The notes under the pieces are model-generated. The model was not told the origin of the DNA. It ran no database searches and saw only the letters and a program-made list of their open reading frames with translations. Shown here piece after piece: positions 35,116 through 44,246 of a stretch of 56,572 nucleotides of DNA. A program made the position numbers and the translations under genes. The stretch comes from Bacteroidota bacterium (GTDB lineage Bacteria; Bacteroidota; Bacteroidia; NS11-12g; UBA9320), in the NCBI GenBank assembly GCA_013359235.1, contig JABWCE010000001.1:274404-330975 (forward strand). Reading direction: 5' to 3'. How positions within the stretch are numbered: position 1 is the stretch's first letter; each line of letters begins with the position of its first letter.

Positions 35116-36990
35116 ATGAATTTAAAATCCTTGCAAGAAGTTAATTCTACAGTAAATACTGTTCAAAAGAAAGGTTTTGCAAGAAAATTGTTTGCTTTTT
35201 TAGGTCCTGCATATCTTGTAAGTGTTGGCTATATGGACCCTGGAAATTGGGCAACGGATATAGCTGGAGGCAGTAGTTTTGGATATAAACTGCTATGGGT
35301 TCTTTTGATGAGTAATATTATGGCATTGCTGCTGCAAAGTCTTAGTGCAAGGCTTGGTTTGGTTAGAAATTTGGATTTGGCACAGGCTTCGAGAGTAAGT
35401 TACCCGAAAATCGTAAATTTATGTAATTGGTTTTTGGCTGAAATAGCAATAGCTGCTTGCGATTTGGCAGAAGTTTTGGGAATGGCTATTGGTCTTCAAT
35501 TGCTTTTTGATATACCTCTTTTAACAGGTGTTTCAATTACAGTTTTAGATACTTTCCTACTATTGTTTTTGCAGAGGATGGGAATTAGAAAACTTGAAGC
35601 ATTTATTTTATTGCTAATAGCTACAATTGGTTTAGCTTTTATCTTCGAAATGATTTTTGCACAACCATCGGCAAAAGAAATTTTCAAAGGTTTTGTACCT
35701 CAAAAATTAAATGGCAGTGAATTGTATATTGCAATAGGCATAATAGGAGCAACCGTAATGCCTCACAATTTATATCTGCATTCGTCTTTGGTACAAACCA
35801 GAAAAATAGAAAGAAGCAAAGAAGGTATCAGCCAGGCTATAAAATTTAACTTTATTGATTCATTTTTCGCTTTAAACATGGCTTTATTTATAAATGCTGC
35901 TATACTTATACTTGCCGCCACTGCATTTTTCAAAAACGGACTGCACCATGTAAGCGAAATTCAAGATGCTTATCATCTGCTCGAAAATATTTTAGGTACT
36001 TTTTGGGCACCAACCCTTTTTGCAATAGCATTAATTGCTGCAGGACAAAGTTCTACCCTTACCGGAACACTCTCAGGTCAAATAATTATGGAAGGGTATT
36101 TGAATATAAGGTTACAACCTTGGCTAAGACGACTTATAACAAGGCTTTTGGCAATTTTACCTGCATTTTTTACAATACTTCTTTTAGGCGAAAGTGCTAC
36201 CGGAAATTTATTAATATTGAGCCAAGTAATTCTAAGCCTTCAACTTGGTTTTGCTGTAATTCCGCTCATACATTTTACCAGCGATAAAAAAATGATGGGT
36301 GAATTTGCAATAAAACTCTGGGTAAAAATTGCAGCATGGTTTATAGCTTCTATCATTGTTTTTTTAAATATTAAATTGGTTATCGAAACTGTTTCAAAAT
36401 GGTTAGACGAAGCTAAAAATCCTATGATTTTATACCTAACAGTAATACCTTTGCTAATAGCATCAGCATTATTATTGCTATATATTACTTTCAGTCCTTT
36501 GGTTAAAAAGAAAATATACAGAAAACACAAATTACCTGATGGTTCTCCTGAAAAATTAATTATTACAACTGGCAAAAAATATTCAAAAATTGCAGTTACA
36601 GTTGACTTTAGCAAAAGTGATACAATAGCAATAAACAATGCCATTTCGCAAGGTGGTACAAATGCCGAATACACCCTGATACATATTGTAGAAACTGCCG
36701 GAGCAAGAATGATGGGCAACGAAATAAGCGACTTTGAAACCAGTGAGGATATGCTGAATTTAGAAAAATATAAAAATGAACTTGAAAAGCTTGGATATAA
36801 TGTAAAATTAAAACTGGGTTTTGGTTCGCCAAAGAAAAGTATTCCTGAAATTGTAAATAATACCGAGTGCCAGCTTTTGGTTATGGGAGCTCACGGACAT
36901 AGAGCTTTTAAAGATGTTTTGCTCGGCACAACTCTTGATTCTGTAAGACATAATGTAAAAATTCCTGTGCTGATTGTAAAAAAATCTTAA
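35116..36990 (+). CDS. Nramp divalent metal transporter fused to universal stress domain
   Basis: The 624-residue protein joins two domains. Residues about 25-470 are an Nramp/MntH-type transporter with about eleven to twelve helices: DPGNW in helix 1 (41-45) and VMPHNLYLHS in helix 6 (Met215) supply the metal ligands for Mn2+ or Fe2+ import by proton symport. Residues about 488-624 form a UspA domain with the ATP-binding motif G-2x-G-9x-G-T (GAHG, then GTT). The Usp part would lie in the cytoplasm and might sense ATP to control uptake, which is inference. Such fusions exist in other Bacteroidota. No MntR or Fur operator could be recognised in the 68-base upstream gap. Confidence 0.9.
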   Translation: MNLKSLQEVNSTVNTVQKKGFARKLFAFLGPAYLVSVGYMDPGNWATDIAGGSSFGYKLLWVLLMSNIMALLLQSLSARLGLVRNLDLAQASRVSYPKIVNLCNWFLAEIAIAACDLAEVLGMAIGLQLLFDIPLLTGVSITVLDTFLLLFLQRMGIRKLEAFILLLIATIGLAFIFEMIFAQPSAKEIFKGFVPQKLNGSELYIAIGIIGATVMPHNLYLHSSLVQTRKIERSKEGISQAIKFNFIDSFFALNMALFINAAILILAATAFFKNGLHHVSEIQDAYHLLENILGTFWAPTLFAIALIAAGQSSTLTGTLSGQIIMEGYLNIRLQPWLRRLITRLLAILPAFFTILLLGESATGNLLILSQVILSLQLGFAVIPLIHFTSDKKMMGEFAIKLWVKIAAWFIASIIVFLNIKLVIETVSKWLDEAKNPMILYLTVIPLLIASALLLLYITFSPLVKKKIYRKHKLPDGSPEKLIITTGKKYSKIAVTVDFSKSDTIAINNAISQGGTNAEYTLIHIVETAGARMMGNEISDFETSEDMLNLEKYKNELEKLGYNVKLKLGFGSPKKSIPEIVNNTECQLLVMGAHGHRAFKDVLLGTTLDSVRHNVKIPVLIVKKS

Positions 36991-37035
36991 TAAAACTTGA
37001 AAAATGTAAAAGTAATGTAAAAATAATCACTTACA

Positions 37036-37069
37036 TTTTGCAACTAATTACCAAAAAATTTTATCTTTA
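37036..37069 (+). promoter_or_regulatory. candidate promoter of the first large paralogue
   Basis: TTTTG (37036-37040) and TATCTTTA (37062-37069) resemble the -33 and -7 elements with 21 bases between; the last base of the -7 is A instead of G. It ends 12 bases before the ATG at 37082. Confidence 0.35.
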
Positions 37070-37081
37070 CAATAAAAAAAA

Positions 37082-40000
37082 ATGAATAAGAACTTTACCA
37101 ATTTAATTACATTTCTTCTAATTTTTATTGCTACCAATGTTTTTGGAACTAATGTTTCGAGTGGTGTTATACAGTACCGAAATATTGGCAATTTAAAATT
37201 TGAAATTACTTTCAAAATATATAGAGATTGCCGAGGCTCAGCCTTAGATACTATAAATTCTGAATTAAAATCGAACAGCTATTCGCGAAAATTATCGCCA
37301 ACACGCATTAGCATAAAAGATGTTTCAACAAATTGCAAAAAAGCAGGCAACCCTTGCTCATCACCCAATACATCAAATGCCGGATTTGGAATAGAAGAAC
37401 ATATTTATAAAGACACCGTAGATTTTAATAATACTCAAGACTCGGTTTTAAAAAAATATTGCTGGGTAATAATAACAGCAAAATTAAATTACCGCTCAGA
37501 GTATATTACAACAGGCGGCAAAAACACTACGTTTTTTATTAATTCAAAATTTAATATTTGCGATGCACCAAACAACAGCAGTCCATCAATGTTTATTGTA
37601 CCTGTAAATTACCTTTGCGTTAATCAACCTGTTTATTTAGCCGACAATGCTTTTGACGAAGACAACGATTCTCTTTCATACATGGCTACACCAATATTGA
37701 CAGATGATACAACAAAAATCAAATGGAATAACGGATTTTATTTCAATAGCCCATTCAAAACTTATTACCCCTCAGGTTATGATAAATCAAAAGGTCCCAA
37801 ACCTTATGCAAACCCACCAATAGGATTTTATTTAGACCCAGAAACCGGAGAAATTATATTTACTCCAATAAATTATAATGAAACATCTCCAATTTGTATT
37901 AAAATATCGGAATGGAGAAAAGATAAAGACGGAAAATACAATTTAATTGGTGAAATAAACAGAGAAGTAATTTATAATTTTATAACTTGTAATAATAATA
38001 ATATTCCTACCCTTGAAGGTTCGTACTATTATCAAGTTTGCGAAAATGATCAAATTTGCTTTAATATTAATTCAAATGATAAAACTTTTATTCCTCCTCC
38101 ACCTTCAAAACCTATTTACGACACGACAACATTAACATGGAACAATCCAATTAAAGGTTCAACCATTACAATTGTTGATACTACTGCGAGATTAAAATCA
38201 GCAAAATTTTGTTGGACTCCACCTCCGGGTAGTGCAAGAGATTTACCTTATTCATTTGTAATAACGGCAAAAGATAATGCTTGTGATTTTCCAGGAGTTG
38301 TTTCAAAAAATTTCAAGATTAAAGTAACTAAAAATGCCAAAGCAAGTTTTTCAATTAAATATTTAAAAAATGGAGTTTATGCAGTAAATGCCGAACCTGA
38401 ACAAAATTTCAAAGGACAACCAAATTATTTTTGGGAAATTTTTGATAGCTCAAATAAAATATCAAGCGGTTATTATTTTGGAAGTTCAAACACATTTTAT
38501 TCAACTAAACAAATTGATACCATATTTTTTTCTAATGGCGGAAAATACTTTTTACATTTTAGAATAAACAACCTGCCATATAATTGCCCTGTAAATTATT
38601 TTGATACTTTATTTGTCCCTACATCAAAGCCGTTTATGTATATTTTGCCTACACATCCTTTTGATACAACTGTTTGTCGTAATACAATTGACACAATTTT
38701 TCCTATTATAAAAAATGCTGTTTACCCGGTAAAGTTCAGGTGGAATACTTCACCAGCCGATACTTTGCCCTATTTAATTATCAATAATAATAAAGAACAA
38801 ACATATAAACTCGATGTTTACGATGCTGACTCATCACATAGAAGTGCAATTTGGCAATATCATTTGTTTTCTGACAATATAGAAGTAAAAACCATAAATG
38901 ATGTCTTATCGTGTGTTAATGATACTGTTAACCTGATTTCTAATGTAAAAAATTATGTTGATACCGTAATTTGGAGGTGGTATTTTGATGGTAATGCAAT
39001 AAGTGACAAACAAAATATAAATGTTACACAGCCCGGAAAATATATAATTGCTGTAAATGATAAAAACAATTGTAAAATAACATACGATACAGTTGAAATT
39101 AAAAATATGAAAGTTACAGTTTTTGCCGGTAATGATTTGTATAAATGTACTGGCGACACTATTGAATTTGCAGCAAGTGGACTTGATACAAGTAATCAAA
39201 AAAAAGGGAAATATTATTGGTATTACGATAATCTATCAAACACACCAATATCAACACTAAAAAATGTAAGATTCAATGATATAAAAGATGGTAAAATGAT
39301 TGTTAAACTTGAGCAAACGCAAGGTAGTCTTACATGTTTTGCAACAGATACAGTTAATTTTTATTACAGAAATATTCCTGAAGTAATGCTAAAAGATACT
39401 TTTGTTTGCCAAAATAGAAACATTATAAATCTTATGTCATTAATTAAAAAACCAAAGTACACCGAAAAGGGAATTATTAACTGGAGCATAAGTACAAAAC
39501 TGAAAAAACCGGACGGTAGCATATTAAAAACTTATGATATTATTTACGATTCTGACACAAGTGAAAAGAACAAATATTTTTTAGATTTCAGCAAATCTAA
39601 AATTGACCTTAATCAAAACTTTAATGATTTTTTAACCCTTAAATTTTCTTATATTGATACCTTTGGATGTAAAAGTAATATGTCTGACAGTGTAAAATTC
39701 ACTATAAACAGTACATTAGATATTGAATTTTTAAATTCTGAAATAAAAATTTGTCATGGCGATTCTATATCAAATTTATCAGATAGAGCAGGTGTGAATT
39801 ATTATGGAGGCAATTGGTTTACAAACAATGATTCAGCAGGATACGAAAAATGGGACGTGGGGAATAAATTTAAATTGTCGGAAAATATAAAAACAGGTAC
39901 GCTAAAAAAAAGCGGTGGAAAATATCTAATTAAATATGAAATTGAAAATAACAATTGTACATCACAAAAAGATATTGAACTAAACATATTGCCAATACCA

Positions 40001-40474
40001 AAAATTTCATTTAACCAAACTACAAAAGATGATTCGGTCGTATATGAAGATGTATCAACTTACTCCACTAACCGATTATGGTTTGTAGAAAAGAAATTAG
40101 TAAGTAAAAATAAAACACTAACACTTTCAAAAAATGATGCTTTAAAAAAATTGATTATGATAAAAGCATTTAATGAATTATGCGAAGCCGATAGTTTTAT
40201 TAAAACCAAAGTAACTTGGAACATTGCAGATTTAAAAGGTCAACAAGATTTTAAAATTTTGCCAAACCCAGTTGAAAATATCTTAAATATAATATCTGAA
40301 AAAAATAAACCATTTAGTTTTACAATTTATAATGAATTTTCGCAAAAAATAATACAAAATGATTTATTAAATAGCTCTGCAATAATTGATTTAAGTGAAT
40401 GTTCGTCGGGGATTTATTTGATTTTAATAAAATGTGAAAATAGAATATTTACATTAAAATTTATGAAAAAATAG
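37082..40474 (+). CDS. large T9SS-secreted surface protein, paralogue 1
   Basis: The 1130-residue protein has a signal peptide (ending NVFG). Its N-terminal region (about 25-300) opens GVIQYRNIGNLKFEI then IYRDCRG and includes YPSGYDKSKGPKP, PPIGFYLDPETGEIIFTP and EWRKDKDGKYNLIG. The same region is in the two other paralogues. Cys-rich beta-sandwich-like segments follow, with PKD/Ig-like turns (for example CVNDTVNLIS, TQPGKYIIAV and YKCTGDTIEFAA). A type A T9SS sorting domain closes it (about 1058-1130, FKILPNPVENIL and SGIYLILIK). Proteins starting 'Y-x-x-G-x-x-x-Y-x-I-x-x-x-x-Y-R-D-C' are common in Bacteroidota, but the function is unknown. It is probably an adhesin or envelope filament. 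Confidence 0.83.
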   Translation: MNKNFTNLITFLLIFIATNVFGTNVSSGVIQYRNIGNLKFEITFKIYRDCRGSALDTINSELKSNSYSRKLSPTRISIKDVSTNCKKAGNPCSSPNTSNAGFGIEEHIYKDTVDFNNTQDSVLKKYCWVIITAKLNYRSEYITTGGKNTTFFINSKFNICDAPNNSSPSMFIVPVNYLCVNQPVYLADNAFDEDNDSLSYMATPILTDDTTKIKWNNGFYFNSPFKTYYPSGYDKSKGPKPYANPPIGFYLDPETGEIIFTPINYNETSPICIKISEWRKDKDGKYNLIGEINREVIYNFITCNNNNIPTLEGSYYYQVCENDQICFNINSNDKTFIPPPPSKPIYDTTTLTWNNPIKGSTITIVDTTARLKSAKFCWTPPPGSARDLPYSFVITAKDNACDFPGVVSKNFKIKVTKNAKASFSIKYLKNGVYAVNAEPEQNFKGQPNYFWEIFDSSNKISSGYYFGSSNTFYSTKQIDTIFFSNGGKYFLHFRINNLPYNCPVNYFDTLFVPTSKPFMYILPTHPFDTTVCRNTIDTIFPIIKNAVYPVKFRWNTSPADTLPYLIINNNKEQTYKLDVYDADSSHRSAIWQYHLFSDNIEVKTINDVLSCVNDTVNLISNVKNYVDTVIWRWYFDGNAISDKQNINVTQPGKYIIAVNDKNNCKITYDTVEIKNMKVTVFAGNDLYKCTGDTIEFAASGLDTSNQKKGKYYWYYDNLSNTPISTLKNVRFNDIKDGKMIVKLEQTQGSLTCFATDTVNFYYRNIPEVMLKDTFVCQNRNIINLMSLIKKPKYTEKGIINWSISTKLKKPDGSILKTYDIIYDSDTSEKNKYFLDFSKSKIDLNQNFNDFLTLKFSYIDTFGCKSNMSDSVKFTINSTLDIEFLNSEIKICHGDSISNLSDRAGVNYYGGNWFTNNDSAGYEKWDVGNKFKLSENIKTGTLKKSGGKYLIKYEIENNNCTSQKDIELNILPIPKISFNQTTKDDSVVYEDVSTYSTNRLWFVEKKLVSKNKTLTLSKNDALKKLIMIKAFNELCEADSFIKTKVTWNIADLKGQQDFKILPNPVENILNIISEKNKPFSFTIYNEFSQKIIQNDLLNSSAIIDLSECSSGIYLILIKCENRIFTLKFMKK

Positions 40475-40540
40475 TTTTTTAAATGATATTTTGCAACATA
40501 TTAAGATTTAATGTGTCTAATCTGTAAACTTTAATTATTT

Positions 40541-43500
40541 ATGAAAATAAAATTACAAATTTCTATTTTTTTACTTTTAACTTCCTTTTTATCAAATGCC
40601 TCCCACTATATTCAAGGCGAAATCAATTATGTTTATCTTGGAAACGAAAAATATGAAATTAGACTACTATTAAGGCGAGATTGCAGAGCAGTAGGTTTAC
40701 CTTTGCCTTCATATACCTTGAAATGTGAAAATACAGGCAAAACAAAAAGCCTTTCACTTACATTGTTTTCAATAAAAGAGGTTACAGAATTATGTAAATC
40801 GGCCTCAAAACAATGTAATCCACCCAATACTTACGGCACAGGTAATGGAGTTGAAGATCATTTATATGTTGATACAATTGATTTTGGTGGTGCTGATTCA
40901 GCATTTGCTTCATGTTGTACTCTTTCATTTCATTTTGGAGCATGTTGCAGAATGGGATCAATAACAACCGGTGGACAATCATATAATTTTTATATTTATT
41001 CATTTTTAGAAAGATGCAAGGCAAAACAAAATTCTTCACCCGTTTTTTTAAATATTATACCCACAACATATACTTGCAATAATCCTTTAAAAATTAGTTA
41101 CCTTGCTACTGATGCAGATGGGGATTCATTATCCTATTCATTAGTTAACCCACTTTCAGGATGGTATTCATCAATTTCTTGGAATAAAGGTTTTAGCGCC
41201 AAAATGCCATTAACGCCATATTATCCGGCAGGGTATAATAAATCTAAAGGACCCAATCCAAATAATAATCCCCCAATTGGTTTATATTTTGATTCGCTAA
41301 GTGGTTTCTTAATTACAACACCTACCGATTGCAATGAATTTACTAATCTGGCAGTAAAGGTTGAAGAATGGAGAAAAGACAGTGCCGGCAAATACAATAA
41401 AATTGGTGCAATAACAAAAGATATGGCTCTTGCTTTTGTAAGTTCAAATAATAATACGCCTTTAGTAACTTCTAATACAAAGTCTCCGGTTTCTGCATGT
41501 GGAGGCGAAAAAATAACTTTTAATGTTTTTACATCAGACAATGCCTTCAAACCTACTCCACCCGGCAAACCAATTTTAAACGATACTGTAAAATTAATTT
41601 GGAACAATCCAATAAATAATTCAAGTATAAAACTTGACAGTAGTTATGTTAAACAACAATCTGCTATTTTTGAATGGACACCTAATGTAGCTGATACTAA
41701 CAAATTGCCATTTCATGTTTCGTTCAAAGCTATTGATAATGCATGTAATTATAGCAGTTCGTCATATTATGATTTTTCAATAAAAGTATATCCAAAAATT
41801 AAAATTTCTAATACAATTAATAAAATTAATTCGAATGTTTTTGCTTTAAAAATAAATATAGGAAATAAGAAATATCCTTATATGGTAACAAACAATGTAA
41901 AAACAAGCTATCCCTATGATACTCGTGCTTTTTACTTTAAATCGAGCAAACAAGTAACATCTGATTTAGAAAATGATACGGTAGTATTTTTGAAAAACGG
42001 TACATTTATTATTAATCAGTTTTTCATTTCAAATATTTTATGCAACCAACAAACAATTTCTGATACAGTTACTGTAAGCAATTTAATTGAAGCTTCAATT
42101 TCCAATAATTCTGATACAACAGTATGCAACAACATAAATACCAATTTTTATTGCAAAACATATAATGCACAAAAACCAATAACTTTTACTTGGAAAACTA
42201 AAAACACCACACAAATTGATACACTTGGATATTTCAGTAGTTCATTCACACAACCTGATACAGTTTTTGTAAGCATAAAAGACGCTAACGGACAGGTTGC
42301 AAATACTTGGGTGAAAATTAAAATTATTGATTTGCCTCAGATAAATGCTGGCGAAGACAAAACAATTTGTGTTGAAAACCAAACTCAATTAGTTGTAAAA
42401 AACATAAACAGAGATACTTTAACATGGAAATGGACTTTTAACAAAGCTTTTTTATCTAACAAAGACACATTAATTGCAAATGCAGAAGGATTGTATATTG
42501 CTTGGGGAACGAATAAATACAAGTGTACAAACTCAGATACTGTAAAGTTAAGCCATTTTGTAACAGAAAGAGTTTCGCTTATTTCAGGCAGATATTGCCA
42601 AGGAATTAAATCAATAAAACAAAATGAAATTTTTACAAACGACCCTAATATTTTTCCTGTTTTGCAATGGTCAACCCTAAAACCATTGAAAGATAATTTT
42701 GGAAATAGTATTGCTCTAAACAAAATTGTTTTTGATGAAGACCTTGGTGCAGGTTACAAATATTTGCTTTATTTTGGCAATGACCTTGTTGACCTTGATA
42801 CACTCTGGGAAGATTCGCTAAAATACATTGTAAAAGCATGGGATAAAAACAACTGTTTATCTATTGATACCGCTACGATATCAATTATAAAAATGCCCGA
42901 AATTGAATTCGGCTTGCCAAATTATTCTATTTGCAGAAATGATACTCTTAATTTAAACAATCTGGTAATTACTAAAGGGACTAAATCATGGTTTCCTATA
43001 AATAATGCAGGTTTTGAACAGTGGCCTATTCCCGTATCAACTGAAATAAACAATGGATTTTTAAAACCAAAGTTTTTTAAGCCTTCGGGAGGAAAATATC
43101 AAACAGAATTGATTTCAAAATACGATAAATGCTTTGAAAAAGACACCTTTGATTTGATAATATTTCCTAATCCTGTTCCTGTTTTAAATTATGCAACAGA
43201 TAAAGATTCAATTATAATACTCGATAATTCTTTGCATACAGATTTTCGTAAATGGTACTTGAACGGAACAGCAAAAGGTACAGGAAAATCAATTGTTTTT
43301 TCAAAAACCGATATTGATAAAAAACCAATAAAATTAGAACTTGGAAATTCATATAGTTGCTATGCTGATACTGTATTTTTTATAAATAATGTAAATGTTG
43401 CAGGTATTAATAAAAGTAATATTAAAATTTACCCCAATCCGGCAATAGACTATCTTCATGTACATTTATTTCAATCTGTTGTTAATGCTAAATGGAACAT

Positions 43501-43654
43501 TATCGACATTACAGGCAAAACTATATTAAAAGGGGAAATTACAGGTTTTGAAAGCACTTTGAAAATATCAAAACTTAAAGCAGGATTTTATTATCTTAAT
43601 ATTTTTAATAACGATTTAATACTTTCAGTTCCGTTTATCAAGATTGAAAATTAA
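40541..43654 (+). CDS. large T9SS-secreted surface protein, paralogue 2
   Basis: The 1037-residue protein resembles its upstream neighbour throughout. It has a signal peptide ending FLSNA, then GEINYVYLGNEKYEI, RRDCRA, CNPPNTYGTGNGVEDH, YPAGYNKSKGPNP and EWRKDSAGKYNKIG. Later modules match too (PVPVLNYATD corresponds to the PIPKISFNQT segment of paralogue 1). The C-terminal sorting domain (about 965-1037) reads IKIYPNPAIDYLHV and AGFYYLNIFN. It begins 66 bases after paralogue 1, most likely as a tandem duplication that has diverged widely in the middle. A TTTTG lies at 40489-40493, but no good -7 element follows at the right spacing. Confidence 0.83.
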   Translation: MKIKLQISIFLLLTSFLSNASHYIQGEINYVYLGNEKYEIRLLLRRDCRAVGLPLPSYTLKCENTGKTKSLSLTLFSIKEVTELCKSASKQCNPPNTYGTGNGVEDHLYVDTIDFGGADSAFASCCTLSFHFGACCRMGSITTGGQSYNFYIYSFLERCKAKQNSSPVFLNIIPTTYTCNNPLKISYLATDADGDSLSYSLVNPLSGWYSSISWNKGFSAKMPLTPYYPAGYNKSKGPNPNNNPPIGLYFDSLSGFLITTPTDCNEFTNLAVKVEEWRKDSAGKYNKIGAITKDMALAFVSSNNNTPLVTSNTKSPVSACGGEKITFNVFTSDNAFKPTPPGKPILNDTVKLIWNNPINNSSIKLDSSYVKQQSAIFEWTPNVADTNKLPFHVSFKAIDNACNYSSSSYYDFSIKVYPKIKISNTINKINSNVFALKINIGNKKYPYMVTNNVKTSYPYDTRAFYFKSSKQVTSDLENDTVVFLKNGTFIINQFFISNILCNQQTISDTVTVSNLIEASISNNSDTTVCNNINTNFYCKTYNAQKPITFTWKTKNTTQIDTLGYFSSSFTQPDTVFVSIKDANGQVANTWVKIKIIDLPQINAGEDKTICVENQTQLVVKNINRDTLTWKWTFNKAFLSNKDTLIANAEGLYIAWGTNKYKCTNSDTVKLSHFVTERVSLISGRYCQGIKSIKQNEIFTNDPNIFPVLQWSTLKPLKDNFGNSIALNKIVFDEDLGAGYKYLLYFGNDLVDLDTLWEDSLKYIVKAWDKNNCLSIDTATISIIKMPEIEFGLPNYSICRNDTLNLNNLVITKGTKSWFPINNAGFEQWPIPVSTEINNGFLKPKFFKPSGGKYQTELISKYDKCFEKDTFDLIIFPNPVPVLNYATDKDSIIILDNSLHTDFRKWYLNGTAKGTGKSIVFSKTDIDKKPIKLELGNSYSCYADTVFFINNVNVAGINKSNIKIYPNPAIDYLHVHLFQSVVNAKWNIIDITGKTILKGEITGFESTLKISKLKAGFYYLNIFNNDLILSVPFIKIEN

Positions 43655-43669
43655 CTTTTTTTAATTAAT

Positions 43670-44044
43670 TCACTTTAATTTTTTAAAAATTAGTAAAAAA
43701 ACCAATATACAAAAAACGAAATAAGGAACAACAGATATAACAATTTTTAAATTTTGGCTTAAAATTCCGGTTAACAAAATCATTAAAAACAAAATTGCTA
43801 TTGATGTTAATGCTATAATTGTTAAAGGCTTGTTCGGTTTGTTTTTAAATATTAAAATTATGAGCAAAATCTGCCCAATGAGCGGTATTACAGTAAATGG
43901 ATGAATAACAGATATGGGATTTGTAAATATTTTTGAAAAAAATAAAAACTCAATTTCATAAATAAATGCATTATTATTTCCCCATTCTAAATATCCAACT
44001 AATGAAGCAAACAAAGCAAATACTAAATATAATTTGAATTTCAT
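43670..44044 (-). CDS. small four-helix membrane protein, unknown
   Basis: I do not recognise this 124-residue protein. Hydrophobic stretches at about 3-20, 44-66, 74-95 and 99-121 suggest four membrane helices, ending in a basic FLLIFKKLK. The loop after the first helix (GNNNAFIYEIEFLFFSKIFTNP) is uncharged to mildly acidic. It converges with paralogue 2, with 15 bases between stops. It is the last gene of the leftward cluster starting at 48645, though the 200-base gap before it may hold a broken gene and its own promoter. Confidence 0.55.
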   Translation of the reverse strand: MKFKLYLVFALFASLVGYLEWGNNNAFIYEIEFLFFSKIFTNPISVIHPFTVIPLIGQILLIILIFKNKPNKPLTIIALTSIAILFLMILLTGILSQNLKIVISVVPYFVFCILVFLLIFKKLK

Positions 44045-44057
44045 TAATAAAAAATTT

Positions 44058-44239
44058 TCAAATTTTAATTACAACAAATTTAAGAAACATGCCAATTGTT
44101 ATATTCTTCACAAAATTAGAAGGATTATTTGACAACCCTTTCTCAAGTGATTTTGTCTCTGTAACAGCTCTTGCTTGCTCAAAATAAGCCCAAATTTTGT
44201 TATTATGTGTTTTTACAATTTTTCAAAATTGTTATACAT
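44058..44239 (-). pseudogene. possible frameshifted small gene
   Basis: An ATG at 44239 (leftward), six bases after the stop of the COG2509 gene, opens MYNNFEKL and then hits a stop. Adding one A to the run GAAAAAT would carry it into a second frame, giving MYNNFEKIVKTHNNKIWAYF, and that frame stays open to a TGA at 44058-44060 for about 60 residues in total. The second frame has a balanced, protein-like composition (for example QARAVTETKSLEKGL). It could be a decayed gene, a homopolymer sequencing error or chance. An 8-bp inverted repeat (44215-44222 and 44225-44232) covers the break. I recognise no family. Confidence 0.25.
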
Positions 44240-44246
44240 TTACAAT

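Noticed and set aside
36991-37035. Terminator after the Nramp fusion gene
   Set aside because: The AATGTAA/TTACATT stem is AT-only with a 10-base loop and no T-run, so support is poor.
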